From: Clostridium beijerinckii
Lineage (GTDB): Bacteria > Bacillota > Clostridia > Clostridiales > Clostridiaceae
DNA: 64,000 nt
Assembly (NCBI RefSeq): GCF_036699995.1
Contig: NZ_CP144906.1
Coordinates: 1,488,001 to 1,552,000, forward strand
Reading direction: 5' to 3'
Below, piece by piece: positions 27,436 through 36,090 of this stretch. The notes under the pieces were generated by a model, which was not told the origin of the DNA, did not search any database, and saw only the letters and a program-made list of their open reading frames with translations. Within the stretch, counting starts at the first letter, position 1. Each line of letters starts with the position of its first letter. Position numbers and translations under genes: made by a program.

Positions 27436-27537
27436 AGTAGCAAAAAAATTCTTTATCATAATTTTGAAAATATTTCAAGAATTTTAGCCGTAATTTTGAA
27501 TTGTGAAATGTGCATTGTGAATTTAAACCTATATAAA
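27436..27537 (+). repeat. Dispersed intergenic repeat family R1, copy 3
   Basis: AGTAGCAAAAAAATTCTTTA, TCATAATTTTGAAAATATT, AAGAATTTTAGCCGTAATTT, TTGTGAAATGTGCATTGTG: the R1 core is well kept but both ends have diverged from the GCAACATATAT consensus. It lies in the 592-bp gap between the lactonase and metA genes. The rest of that gap is AT-rich with no recognised leader; I saw no S-box or T-box element before metA. Confidence 0.75.
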
Positions 27538-27748
27538 TTTGTTTAAAGAATTTATGTTATACATTCATAGTTTAACTTGTGAAAGTGATAGCAACATAAA
27601 TATATTATTTAAGTTTACATAATTTTAGTATTATATTTATTTTTATAATGTTGATAAGAAGTGGAATTTTGATATAATAATATTTATATACAAAAATAAT
27701 CAAATAACAATTTAAAATAAGCAATAATCAAATTGGGGGGAAACAAAG

Positions 27749-28663
27749 ATGCCAATAAAAATTCCTATAGAATTACCTGCATTTCAGGTTTTATCTGATG
27801 AAAACATATTCGTAATGAATAATGAAAGGGCTAATACTCAAGATATCAGACCGCTAAAAATAGCAATTCTTAATTTAATGCCCAAAAAAATAGTAACAGA
27901 AAATCAATTATTAAGATATTTATCTAACACGCCACTACAAGTAGAGGTAAGTCTAATACAAACTAAGAGCTATACTTCACACAATACACCGTCGGAGCAT
28001 CTAAATAAATTTTATAGCTATTTTGATGATATAAAGCAAGAAAAATTTGATGGACTTATAATAACTGGAGCTCCAGTTGAACAAATGGCTTTTGAAGAGG
28101 TTACATACTGGAAAGAACTTACTGAAATAATGGAATGGAGTAAGACTCATGTATTTTCAACATTCTATATTTGTTGGGGGGCACAGGCAGGTCTATATTA
28201 TCACTATAATATACCTAAATATGACTTAGATGAAAAAATGTTTGGTGTGTTCTCACATTGGGTTAATGATGAGAAAGCTGATTTGACAAGAGGATTAGAT
28301 GATGTATTTTATGCACCTCACTCTAGACATACTGAAGTCAAGCGTGAAGATATAGAGAAAGTTTCAAATCTTGAAATTTTATCCGAATCGGAGGAAGCTG
28401 GAGTATTTATAGTTGCAACAAAAGATAGGAGAAATGTGTTTGTAACTGGACATATGGAATATGATAGAAATACATTGATGGATGAGTATATAAGAGATAA
28501 AGAAAAAGGCGATGAAATAGCTTTACCTAAAAATTATTTTAAAAATGATGACATAAATCAAAAACCGTTGTACACATGGAGAGGTCCTGCTAGCATAGTT
28601 TTTGGAAACTGGCTAAATTATTGCGTATACCAAAATACACCTTTTGATCTTAATGCTCTTTAG
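27749..28663 (+). CDS. metA: Homoserine O-acetyltransferase (MetA fold, acetyl-CoA type)
   Basis: 304 residues. First committed step of methionine synthesis, acylating homoserine. Catalytic Cys142 in [10 protein letters not shown] and His235/Glu237 in VTGHMEYDR are present, with [20 protein letters not shown] as the N-terminal signature. The residue at E. coli MetA position 111 (Gly, succinyl-CoA specific) is Glu here (GAPVEQM), the state shown for B. cereus MetA to specify acetyl-CoA. It is therefore better called an acetyltransferase. GGGGGG precedes ATG 27749. Single gene with its own terminator. Confidence 0.94.
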   Translation: MPIKIPIELPAFQVLSDENIFVMNNERANTQDIRPLKIAILNLMPKKIVTENQLLRYLSNTPLQVEVSLIQTKSYTSHNTPSEHLNKFYSYFDDIKQEKFDGLIITGAPVEQMAFEEVTYWKELTEIMEWSKTHVFSTFYICWGAQAGLYYHYNIPKYDLDEKMFGVFSHWVNDEKADLTRGLDDVFYAPHSRHTEVKREDIEKVSNLEILSESEEAGVFIVATKDRRNVFVTGHMEYDRNTLMDEYIRDKEKGDEIALPKNYFKNDDINQKPLYTWRGPASIVFGNWLNYCVYQNTPFDLNAL

Positions 28664-28680
28664 AAATTTTATAGATAAAT

Positions 28681-28716
28681 ATAAGTGCTTTTTAAGCACT
28701 TATTATTTTGTTTTTA
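28681..28716 (+). terminator. Rho-independent terminator after metA
   Basis: ATAAGTGCTT (28681-28690) / AAGCACTTAT (28693-28702) around a very short loop, followed by TATTTTGTTTTT. Confidence 0.85.
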
Positions 28717-28747
28717 AATTTTGTGAATCGTATATAAGGAGATATTG

Positions 28748-29356
28748 ATGAAGGAAAAGAATTTTCATTTAATATTATTAATAAGTATATCTGCAATTTT
28801 AGTTGTATCGGGAATAAATCCTCATGATAGATTTACATGGGTATTAGAGGTTCTTCCGGCAGTGATAGGAGTTATGGTCTTAATAACTACTTATAATAAA
28901 TTCGTATTTACTAACTTAACTTATACTCTTATTTGGTTTCATGCAGTTATATTAATAGTGGGTGGCCGTTATACATATGCAGAAATGCCTTTATTTAATT
29001 GGCTAAGAGATACTTTTGACTTGAGCAGAAACTACTATGATAGGCTTGGGCATTTTGCACAAGGATTTATACCAGCAATAATTATTAGAGAAATTTTCAT
29101 AAGAAACAAAATTGCTAAAAATATAGCATGGACAAATTTTATTACAATATCAATTTGCCTTGCTATTAGTGCTTCCTATGAAATAATAGAATTTATTGTC
29201 GCATTAATTACTGGCGAAAGTGCAACTGCCTTTTTAGGAACTCAAGGAGATATTTGGGACACTCAGTGGGATATGATTTTTGCGCTTTTAGGTTCAATAG
29301 TTTCAGTGTTAACGCTGGGAAAATATCATGAGAATTTACTAAAGAAAAAGCAATAA
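28748..29356 (+). CDS. DUF2238 / YjdF-like membrane protein
   Basis: About 202 residues from ATG 28748 (AAGGAG at 28737-28742). Six or so hydrophobic helices with the conserved loop GGRYTYAEMPLFNWLRDTFD and YDRLGHFAQGFIPAIIIREI, then SASYEIIEFIVALITGESAT and the late GTQGDIWDTQWDMIFALLGS, which identify the DUF2238 family (E. coli YjdF). Function unknown; conserved Asp, His and Glu residues near membrane faces suggest metal or proton chemistry, but this is conjecture. Ends 40 bp before a converging DUF1294 gene. Confidence 0.85.
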   Translation: MKEKNFHLILLISISAILVVSGINPHDRFTWVLEVLPAVIGVMVLITTYNKFVFTNLTYTLIWFHAVILIVGGRYTYAEMPLFNWLRDTFDLSRNYYDRLGHFAQGFIPAIIIREIFIRNKIAKNIAWTNFITISICLAISASYEIIEFIVALITGESATAFLGTQGDIWDTQWDMIFALLGSIVSVLTLGKYHENLLKKKQ

Positions 29357-29395
29357 TATTTTCTTTAACAAAATTTGAATATTAATATGTCATTA

Positions 29396-29662
29396 TTAAT
29401 AATTTAAATATAGTACAGTTAGGAAAATTTGCATAAGAAGTATGAATGGGACTCCAATTGTAAACTTCTTATGCTTTGTTTTATGCCTAAAACTAGACAT
29501 TCCAATAAGCATACCAATAGAGCCACCCAAAATAGAAATACCTATGAGATTTTTTTCAGGTATTTTCCATTCTTTATGAATAGCTCTTTGTTTATCTATA
29601 AGCATAATAAGAAAGCCTAGAAGGTTGATAATCAATAAATATGTAAATAGGATTTTTAACAT
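29396..29662 (-). CDS. DUF1294 small membrane protein
   Basis: About 88 residues from ATG 29662 (GGAG 8 nt upstream on the minus strand; GTG 29671 overlaps that site). Two to three hydrophobic helices with the conserved central motif LIDKQRAIHKEWKIPEKNL then GGSIGMLIGMSSFRHKTKHK, diagnostic of DUF1294. Function unknown. Convergent with the YjdF-like gene. Confidence 0.85.
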   Translation of the reverse strand: MLKILFTYLLIINLLGFLIMLIDKQRAIHKEWKIPEKNLIGISILGGSIGMLIGMSSFRHKTKHKKFTIGVPFILLMQIFLTVLYLNY

Positions 29663-29806
29663 AAATTTCACTCCAATATAATATTAAATATAAATTTGAT
29701 ATTAATGATAACATAATTCATACTGGAGCACAAAATATAGGAATATAGAATGAAAAAGTTGGATCTACTAAAGTCTATTAGTATTGCTTATTTTGAATAT
29801 ATGGCA

Positions 29807-30448
29807 TTAGCCGCCTAAAGTTACATCTTGCTCATTGTACCACGATAAAGCATCATAAAAGTCTTCTTTCTTAAAATCAGGCCAGTAATTATCTAAAACA
29901 TAAAAATCTGAGTAAACTGATTGAACTGGCAATAAGCCGCTTAATCTTCTTCGCCCACCCCATCTAAGTATAAGATCTATTCTAGAAATATCTTTTGATT
30001 GTAAATATGGTTGAATATGCTTTTTTGAAATATCTGCACTTTTTAGTAAATTTAAATCCCATTCCCAACCATAATTGATTAGAAAGTTTGCCTTTATTCC
30101 GCCTAAACCAAATTTTTTTCTTTTAGTGAATGGTAATAGTTCCTTTGGAAAGCAGCTAGACTCAGTATTACCTAAGACTAATATTTCGCAATCTTCTTTC
30201 GTCAAAAGCATAACAGAATCAATGCAAGCTTTAGTAAACGCTACTTTTTGCTCGCTGGGACGTTTGGTATTATCAATTGTGAATCCATAAAAGGTTACTT
30301 CCTGAATATTTTCTTTTTGGCATAATTTAAAGACCTCAAGTCCTGGATTTATTCCGTGATCATATCCCTTATCTTTGCTTAATGAGTTAGATAAAGCCCA
30401 ACGTCTATTTCCATCAGGAATGATGCCTATGTGTTTCGGGATTCGCAT
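29807..30448 (-). CDS. Atypical cis-prenyltransferase (UppS-like)
   Basis: About 213 residues from ATG 30448 (GAGAGGTG upstream; the open frame to 30496 is not preceded by a site). Cis-prenyltransferases condense isopentenyl diphosphate to make polyprenyl carriers. The catalytic HIGIIPDGNRRWA (Asp12) and FYGFTIDNTKRP are present. The usual RTSGExRLSNFLLWQ substrate-binding block is replaced by LRWGGRRRLSGLLPVQSVYS, and the protein is shorter than the about 250 residues of housekeeping UppS. It is therefore likely a specialised paralogue with a different chain length or acceptor. An unusual leader region lies upstream (30523-30799). Confidence 0.82.
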   Translation of the reverse strand: MRIPKHIGIIPDGNRRWALSNSLSKDKGYDHGINPGLEVFKLCQKENIQEVTFYGFTIDNTKRPSEQKVAFTKACIDSVMLLTKEDCEILVLGNTESSCFPKELLPFTKRKKFGLGGIKANFLINYGWEWDLNLLKSADISKKHIQPYLQSKDISRIDLILRWGGRRRLSGLLPVQSVYSDFYVLDNYWPDFKKEDFYDALSWYNEQDVTLGG

Positions 30449-30522
30449 AATTTTTTCACCTCTCAAATTTGATATTGCTTTTAAGAGTATAACCAAATTA
30501 ATCCAAAAAAATACACACCTTT

Positions 30523-30724
30523 AAAAAAAGCGCGAAGCGCAATTAAGAACTTAGTATGAAAAAAGCGCGAAGCACAAATTCGGAACTTGCTAAGCGCAAC
30601 CAAAATCTTAGATGAAAAAGCACGTGCCTATAAAAAAGCGCGAAGCACAATTCGGAACATATTAAGCGCAGCCAGGAAATCAGGTGAGAAAGTACTCATT
30701 TATGAAAAAATGGAAAAGCATAAT
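30523..30724 (-). repeat. 72-73 nt tandem repeat with hairpin plus T-tract in the uppS-like leader
   Basis: Plus-strand unit: AAAAAAGCGCGAAGCACAA, TTCGGAAC, TAAGCGCA, CCA, AAATC, TGA, AAAG-AC. Two full units (30559-30631 and 30632-30703) are flanked by a partial first unit (30523-30558) and a degenerate last one (30704-30724). On the minus strand, the sense strand of the downstream gene, each unit reads GCGCTTCGCGCTTTTTT or GTGCTTCGCGCTTTTTT, a small hairpin followed by a T-run. No ORF runs through it. Confidence 0.75.
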
Positions 30725-30749
30725 TATTAACATAGGTTGGATATAAACT

Positions 30750-30799
30750 TAAAAAATAAAAACCCTAAGCATAAGTTTAGGGGATCCCATGCTTAGGGT
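30750..30799 (-). terminator. Minus-strand terminator or attenuator upstream of the uppS-like gene
   Basis: 11-bp perfect stem ACCCTAAGCAT (30762-30772) / ATGCTTAGGGT (30789-30799). Read on the minus strand it is followed by TTTTATTTTTT (30760-30750). No minus-strand gene precedes it for more than 600 bp, so it ends either a small RNA or a leader transcript of the uppS-like gene 300 bp further on. Confidence 0.75.
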
Positions 30800-31257
30800 G
30801 AGTCATTATAATATATAAACGACTTCTATTAATTAATAAGGGGTAAATAATTAACTACTTTACGATATTAGTATAATCCTGAAATGTGTCAAAAATATGT
30901 CAGAAATAAAAAATATATTTAATTTATGCAATAATATTTATAAAGGGTTGCATCTCTATAAAGGATAAGTTATTAAGTTATGTGAGTTGAGTATAAATAT
31001 TTAATAATTAATTATAAATTAAATGTTTTTTGAGTTAAAATAGTATATACTAAAATATTAGCAGAACAAGATGTTTATCTAAGTTTAAAATTTTTTTAGA
31101 ACAATGTTATGTTAATATATCCTAAGGAATATACTTTGATTAGAATTTTATTTGATAAAGAGTAAGAAAAATATTTTTCATTTCTATATTAATCAGAGTT
31201 AATCTATAATTCCTATAAGAATTGCTTGGAAAAAACAATCTCTATCTGATAAACTTA

Positions 31258-31404
31258 AGTGAGAGTCCAAATGTATCATTTGGCAACTCGAACTTACTCA
31301 GCGAACGAATGTGAGTCAAGTTTTAGCTAATAAGTCCAAAAGTGAGGATCCAAATTTTATATTTGGTTACTGCAGTTTCTCCTTGTGAGAATGTAGCGTT
31401 TGGA
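31258..31404 (+). other. Structured, duplicated leader DNA upstream of hemA
   Basis: Two degenerate units 83 bp apart. Unit a: GTGAGAGTCCAAATG with hairpin CCAAATG/CATTTGG (31267-31283), then hairpin AACTTACTCA / TGAGTCAAGTT (31290-31324). Unit b: GTGAGGATCCAAAT with CCAAAT/ATTTGG (31350-31366), then TTCTC/GAGAA (31377-31390). It lies 45-190 bp before the hemA start and so is probably transcribed. I do not recognise a known riboswitch, and no intrinsic terminator follows. Confidence 0.5.
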
Positions 31405-31449
31405 AACAAATAGAAAATGTAAATAAAAAAGTATGTGAGGTGTAAATAC

Positions 31450-32655
31450 GTGATAGGCTTAATAGGCATAAGAAAAAATACTCCATTGGAAATTAGAGAA
31501 AAATTTATAGTTAAGTCTAAAAAATATAACGAGTATTTTAGAGAATTATTAAAGGAGCTAAATGAAGTAGTTATTTTAGCTACATGTAATAGAACAGAAA
31601 TTTATTTTAATGCTTCTTTAAATGAAGAAGAATTATTAAAAAAGATTTTTGATATTTTTAATTGGGACTATGAATATAAAAAATATGTTTTTATAACTAA
31701 TGGTAAGGATGCTTATAGGCATTTATTTGAAGTTTGCTCTGGATTTCATTCGAAAATATTAGGAGAAGATCAAATTTTAGGGCAAGTTAAAGACGCTTAT
31801 GAAGAAGCTTTAGAATTTAAAGCTGTTTCATTGGAATTACATAGATTATTTCAGGAAGCTATTACTTGTGGAAAGCGATTCAGAAAAGAAGCTAAGTTAT
31901 TTGAAATTCCAGTATCATCTTCTTCGATAGTGGTTAGCGAAGCTATTAATCGAGAATGTACTAAATTTATGGTTTTAGGTTATGGCGAAGTTGGACAGCT
32001 TGTAATGAAATATTTGCTTTCACATAAAATCCAAACTGTCTACTTGGTTGTTAGAAATCCTAAGATAAAAGATGAAATACAGGATGAACGAGTAAAAGTA
32101 ATTACTTTTGAAGAAAAGAATAAATATATTAATAGTATAGAATGTATAATAAGCTGTACTTCAGCACCACATCCAGTTGTAAAAACAGAAGATATTAGTG
32201 AAAGTGGAAATAGATTACTAATATATGATTTATCGGTTCCAAGAGATGTGGAAAAAGAGGTAGCGTTATTATCTAGGACTGAAGTTTATAATATTGATAC
32301 AATAAGCCGTATAGATGATGCAAATAAAAAATTAAGAAAAGATAAGATGGAAGATAATAGACATATAATGAATAAATACCTAAAGGAATATGATGAATGG
32401 TTAAAATTAAGAAGTATTTCTCATGTAATCAAAAACTTAAAAACTGTTGGAAATGATGTTTACGAGAAAAGAGTTCAAACTTTTTCACATAAAAGCAAAG
32501 ATAAAAATGATATTGCTTTAGCACATAAATTAATTAAAAGTACATCTGATTTTTACATAAATAGAGCAATTGAAGTAATTAAAAAAGAGACTCTAAAAGG
32601 ATGTGGTGAAGAATGGATAGAGATAATAGAGAAGATATTTATGACGAAGGAATAG
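31450..32655 (+). CDS. hemA: Glutamyl-tRNA reductase
   Basis: About 401 residues from GTG 31450 (GAGGTG at 31437-31442; the GTG 31435 alternative would overlap that site). First step of the C5 pathway: reduces glutamyl-tRNA to glutamate-1-semialdehyde. Landmarks: IGLIGIRKNTPLEIREKF, the catalytic Cys in ATCNRTEIY, CSGFHSKILGEDQILGQVKD, and the NADPH-binding KFMVLGYGEVGQLV. The C-terminal dimerisation helix is present. It heads the hem gene run; the next gene overlaps its end by 43 bp. Confidence 0.95.
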   Translation: MIGLIGIRKNTPLEIREKFIVKSKKYNEYFRELLKELNEVVILATCNRTEIYFNASLNEEELLKKIFDIFNWDYEYKKYVFITNGKDAYRHLFEVCSGFHSKILGEDQILGQVKDAYEEALEFKAVSLELHRLFQEAITCGKRFRKEAKLFEIPVSSSSIVVSEAINRECTKFMVLGYGEVGQLVMKYLLSHKIQTVYLVVRNPKIKDEIQDERVKVITFEEKNKYINSIECIISCTSAPHPVVKTEDISESGNRLLIYDLSVPRDVEKEVALLSRTEVYNIDTISRIDDANKKLRKDKMEDNRHIMNKYLKEYDEWLKLRSISHVIKNLKTVGNDVYEKRVQTFSHKSKDKNDIALAHKLIKSTSDFYINRAIEVIKKETLKGCGEEWIEIIEKIFMTKE

Positions 32656-33293
32656 AGTATTCTTATATCTCATTAATTTCTAAAAAACTGAGAGTTGGAA
32701 TAGTTGGCGGAGGTAAAGCAGGCACAATAAAAGCAAGACATTTTGTAAAAAATAAATGCTGTGTTGAGGTAATCTCTAAAACTTTTGATGGAGAATTAAT
32801 AGAACTTTCTGAAGCATTTCCAGAAATACTTACGCTTATAGATGAAGATTTAAGCTATGAATTTTTAAGGGATAAGCATCTTATAATTATTGCATTAGAT
32901 GATGAAAATTTAAAAAACATAGTAAAGAAATATTGTGAAGAGAACTATAAGATATATATAGATTCATCTGATTTTATAAGTGGAATGGGAGTTGTTCCGA
33001 TTCAAAGAAGTACAGAAAATGCAGTATTTGCTTTAAATACCAAGTATGGAAATCCAAAAGGAGCAGTTTTACTTTCTAACAAAGTAGAAAATACTATAAA
33101 AGAATATGATGAATTTATTAGATATATAGGATTGATACGAAATAAAGCAAAGTCATTTCCAGAGCTTAAAATACAGATAACTTCGTTTATTGGAAATGAT
33201 GAATTTAAAAAATCTTTTGATAAGGGTGAAGCTGAAAAAGCATTAAGAAGCAGATTTTCGAAGGAAATTGTAGATTATTTAATCAATTTTTAA
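32613..33293 (+). CDS. Precorrin-2 dehydrogenase-like (siroheme synthase N-terminal type) protein
   Basis: 226 residues. The Rossmann nucleotide loop VGIVGGGKAGTIKARHFVK starts near residue 28, and the PIQRSTENAVFALNTKYGNP then KGAVLLSN stretch matches the SirC/Met8 family, which oxidises precorrin-2 to sirohydrochlorin with NAD. The start overlaps hemA by 43 bp, suggesting translational coupling. The segment after residue about 150 is shorter and more divergent than in CysG, so a ferrochelatase activity cannot be asserted. It feeds the corrin/siroheme branch. Confidence 0.85.
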   Translation: MDRDNREDIYDEGIEYSYISLISKKLRVGIVGGGKAGTIKARHFVKNKCCVEVISKTFDGELIELSEAFPEILTLIDEDLSYEFLRDKHLIIIALDDENLKNIVKKYCEENYKIYIDSSDFISGMGVVPIQRSTENAVFALNTKYGNPKGAVLLSNKVENTIKEYDEFIRYIGLIRNKAKSFPELKIQITSFIGNDEFKKSFDKGEAEKALRSRFSKEIVDYLINF

Positions 33294-33336
33294 ATGGATT
33301 TGTAGATAAATGAATTTTGGAGGTAGAATTAAATTA

Positions 33337-34212
33337 ATGAATAAATTAACTATAGCAACAAGAAAAAGTAAATTGGCACAGACACAAACAGAAATAATAA
33401 TGAGAAGTTTAAAGGATAAATTTAATATAGATAGTGAAAAAATGCTTATTGTTACTGAAGGGGATAGAAAATTAGATGTTTCTTTAGCAAAGATAGGCGG
33501 AAAGGGATTATTCGTAAAAGATATAGAAATTGCACTTTTAGAAAAAAGAGCTGATGGCGCAGTTCATAGTATGAAGGATGTACCTTATGAATTGAGTCAT
33601 GAATTTGAAATAGCGGCTATAACAGAAAGAGAAGATATAAGGGATGTATTAATTTCTAAAGATAATATACCATTTAAAGAGCTTAGAAAAGGTGCAATCA
33701 TTGGAACTAGCAGTATAAGAAGAGCTTGTCAGTTAAAGCTTATGAGAAATGATTTGGAGATAGTTCCAATTAGAGGAAATGTTCAAACTAGATTAGAGAA
33801 AATGAAAAATCAGAATTTAGATGGAATCATACTAGCTTCCGCAGGATTAAAAAGATTAAATGAAGAAGATATAATCACTGAGTATTTTGATCCTAAAGTA
33901 TTTATACCAGCAGTGGCTCAAGGAGCTTTGGGAATAGAGTGTTTAAAAACTAGCAGTGCTAAAAAATATTTTGAAAAAATGGAAGATTCAAATGCTAAGC
34001 TAACAGTTGAAGCTGAACGAAGCTTTATGAGAATGCTAAATGGTGATTGTCACAGCCTTATTGGAGCTTATTCTGAAATTCAAGGTAATGATTTATATAT
34101 GATTGGTATATATGATATAGGCGGAAGAATAGTTAAAAAAGATATTTTAGGAGATAAAAACGATCATATTGAATTAGGAAGAAAATTAGCAAATAAGATA
34201 TTAGAGCTATAG
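33337..34212 (+). CDS. hemC: Porphobilinogen deaminase (hydroxymethylbilane synthase)
   Basis: About 291 residues from ATG 33337 (GGAGG upstream; the open frame begins at 33310). Polymerises four porphobilinogens. Landmarks: [67 protein letters not shown] and the dipyrromethane cofactor Cys in [13 protein letters not shown]. Separated from the SirC-like gene by 43 bp and from the fusion gene by 12 bp. Confidence 0.95.
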   Translation: MNKLTIATRKSKLAQTQTEIIMRSLKDKFNIDSEKMLIVTEGDRKLDVSLAKIGGKGLFVKDIEIALLEKRADGAVHSMKDVPYELSHEFEIAAITEREDIRDVLISKDNIPFKELRKGAIIGTSSIRRACQLKLMRNDLEIVPIRGNVQTRLEKMKNQNLDGIILASAGLKRLNEEDIITEYFDPKVFIPAVAQGALGIECLKTSSAKKYFEKMEDSNAKLTVEAERSFMRMLNGDCHSLIGAYSEIQGNDLYMIGIYDIGGRIVKKDILGDKNDHIELGRKLANKILEL

Positions 34213-34224
34213 GAGAGATGGAAT

Positions 34225-35694
34225 ATGAGTAAAGTATATATAATAGGTACAGGTCCAGGAGATGAAGAGTTATTAACATTAAAGGCTGTCAAGGTATTAA
34301 AAAGATGCACAGCTGTCCTTTATGATAGGTTAGTTTCAAATAATGTGTTAAATTATCTGGAGCCAAATTGTGAAATTTATTATTGTGGAAAGGAACCAGG
34401 AGCTCATTCAAAAACTCAGGAAGAGATTAATGAGCTTTTAGTTAAGCTTGCAAAAGAAGGGCATACAGTTGGAAGAATTAAAGGTGGAGATCCTTATGTT
34501 TTTGGAAGAGGCGGAGAAGAGGTATTGGCTTTAGTTGATGAAAATATAGAATTTGAGGTAATACCAGGGGTGACATCTCCTATTGCAGTCTTAAATTATG
34601 CGGGAATCCCAATAACTCACAGAAAGATAGCACAAAGTTTTCATGTTATAACAGGAAAATCTGCGCAAGATTTAAATGTGAATTTTAAGGCATTAGCTAA
34701 AGAAGAAGGCACATTAGTATTTATGATGGGATTAAGCAATTTAGATAATATAGTTGAGGAGCTTATTAATAATGGAAAAGAACCAACTTTTCCATGTGCA
34801 GTAGTGATGAGAGGAACTTCAGCTAAGCAAAAAAAGGTAGTAGGAACTCTTGAGAATATTTCACAAAAAGTAAAAGATGCTAAATTACAATCTCCATGTA
34901 TAATTGTAGTTGGTGAAGTTGTAAATTTAAATAAAGATTTGAACTGGTATGAAAATAAACCTTTGTTTGGAAAGAATATATGTATTACAAGATCAAGGAG
35001 ACAATCTGAGAAATTAAAAAATAAATTAGTTGACTTAGGAGCGGAAGTTACAAGTTTTAATTCTATTAAGATAGAAAGCAGTGCGGAAAACTTAAATGAT
35101 TATATAGATAAGATAGAAAATTATGATCATATAGTATTTACTTCAGTTAACAGTGTAGAAATATTTTTTGATTATCTTATTGAAAAAGATTATGATATAA
35201 GAAGAATTAAGGCTAAAATATCTGCAATAGGAGTTGCTACTGCAAATTCTTTAAAACAAAGAGGAATTATCTGTTTTGCAAAGGCCAGAGAATTTGTTGG
35301 CGAAGGTCTAGTAAGCATATTAAAACCTCATTTGAAAGCTGATCAAACTCTACTTTTGCCGTGTTCTGCAAAAAGTAGGAAATATATCTATGAAGAACTA
35401 ACAAATTGTGGTGCAAGTGTAGATAAAGTATATATATATGATACGGTTTGTGGATCAGTAGTTAATAAGAGATCTTTTGATGAAGTTGACATAGTATTCT
35501 TCACAAGTCCGTCAACAGTTGAAAACATGATTGATATGTTAGGTATTGAGGAAATTAAGAAAAAGCAGGTTATAGCTATAGGACCAAAGACTAATGAACC
35601 TTTAGAAAAGTATGGAATAAAAGCATACGTATGTAAAGAACACTCAGAGGAAGGATTTCTGAAAGAGATAGAAAATTTATGTAAAAATAATTAG
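34225..35694 (+). CDS. cobA-hemD: Uroporphyrinogen-III C-methyltransferase / uroporphyrinogen-III synthase fusion
   Basis: 489 residues with two domains. Residues 1-about 245 are SUMT (CobA): VYIIGTGPGDEELLTLKAVK, VGRIKGGDPYVFGRGGEE, IPGVTSPIAVLNYAGIPITH. Residues about 250-489 are HemD: ICITRSRRQSEKLKNKLVDL, FTSVNSVEIFFDYL, FFTSPSTVENMIDML, IAIGPKTNEPLEKYGIKA. It cyclises hydroxymethylbilane to uroporphyrinogen III and methylates it to precorrin-2, directly diverting flux to corrin/siroheme. This fusion order is common in clostridia. AGGAGAG precedes ATG 34225. Confidence 0.95.
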   Translation: MSKVYIIGTGPGDEELLTLKAVKVLKRCTAVLYDRLVSNNVLNYLEPNCEIYYCGKEPGAHSKTQEEINELLVKLAKEGHTVGRIKGGDPYVFGRGGEEVLALVDENIEFEVIPGVTSPIAVLNYAGIPITHRKIAQSFHVITGKSAQDLNVNFKALAKEEGTLVFMMGLSNLDNIVEELINNGKEPTFPCAVVMRGTSAKQKKVVGTLENISQKVKDAKLQSPCIIVVGEVVNLNKDLNWYENKPLFGKNICITRSRRQSEKLKNKLVDLGAEVTSFNSIKIESSAENLNDYIDKIENYDHIVFTSVNSVEIFFDYLIEKDYDIRRIKAKISAIGVATANSLKQRGIICFAKAREFVGEGLVSILKPHLKADQTLLLPCSAKSRKYIYEELTNCGASVDKVYIYDTVCGSVVNKRSFDEVDIVFFTSPSTVENMIDMLGIEEIKKKQVIAIGPKTNEPLEKYGIKAYVCKEHSEEGFLKEIENLCKNN

Positions 35695-35706
35695 GGAGAT
35701 GGGAAT

Positions 35707-36015
35707 TTGGTTATTTCGGTTTCTATTATGATAATTTTTATTATTATAGGATTCCTGCTAATGAATAATAAATGTTTATGGCTCATTTCTGGATATAATA
35801 CGATGACAAAAGAAGAAAAGGAAAAGTACGATAAAAAAGCCTTATGTAAATTCATGTCTTATTTAATGTTTGCAATTGCAGCATGCCAAGGTTTTATAGC
35901 GTTGGGCGGTTACTTAAGAAAAAGCTGGATATGGATATTGGCGAGTACCATAATGATTGTAATATGCATCGGTGCTGTGATTTATTGCAATAGAGGAAAT
36001 AGATTTTTAAAATGA
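35707..36015 (+). CDS. DUF3784 small membrane protein
   Basis: 102 residues from TTG 35707 (GGGAGATGGG upstream), 12 bp after the fusion gene. Three hydrophobic helices surround the loop WLISGYNTMTKEEKEKYDKK followed by ALCKFMSYLMF, the DUF3784 signature. Function unknown. It sits co-directionally inside the hem run, between cobA-hemD and hemB. Confidence 0.8.
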   Translation: MVISVSIMIIFIIIGFLLMNNKCLWLISGYNTMTKEEKEKYDKKALCKFMSYLMFAIAACQGFIALGGYLRKSWIWILASTIMIVICIGAVIYCNRGNRFLK

Positions 36016-36090
36016 TTAATATATAAATTTAGATAGTAAATAAAATGAGTGACATCTTTGAAGATGGCTAAAATAATGGAGGAGTTTGTT

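Noticed and set aside
27541..27748. S-box (SAM) or T-box leader before metA
   Set aside because: Neither the conserved SAM-I core nor a T-box sequence nor a paired terminator/antiterminator is visible.
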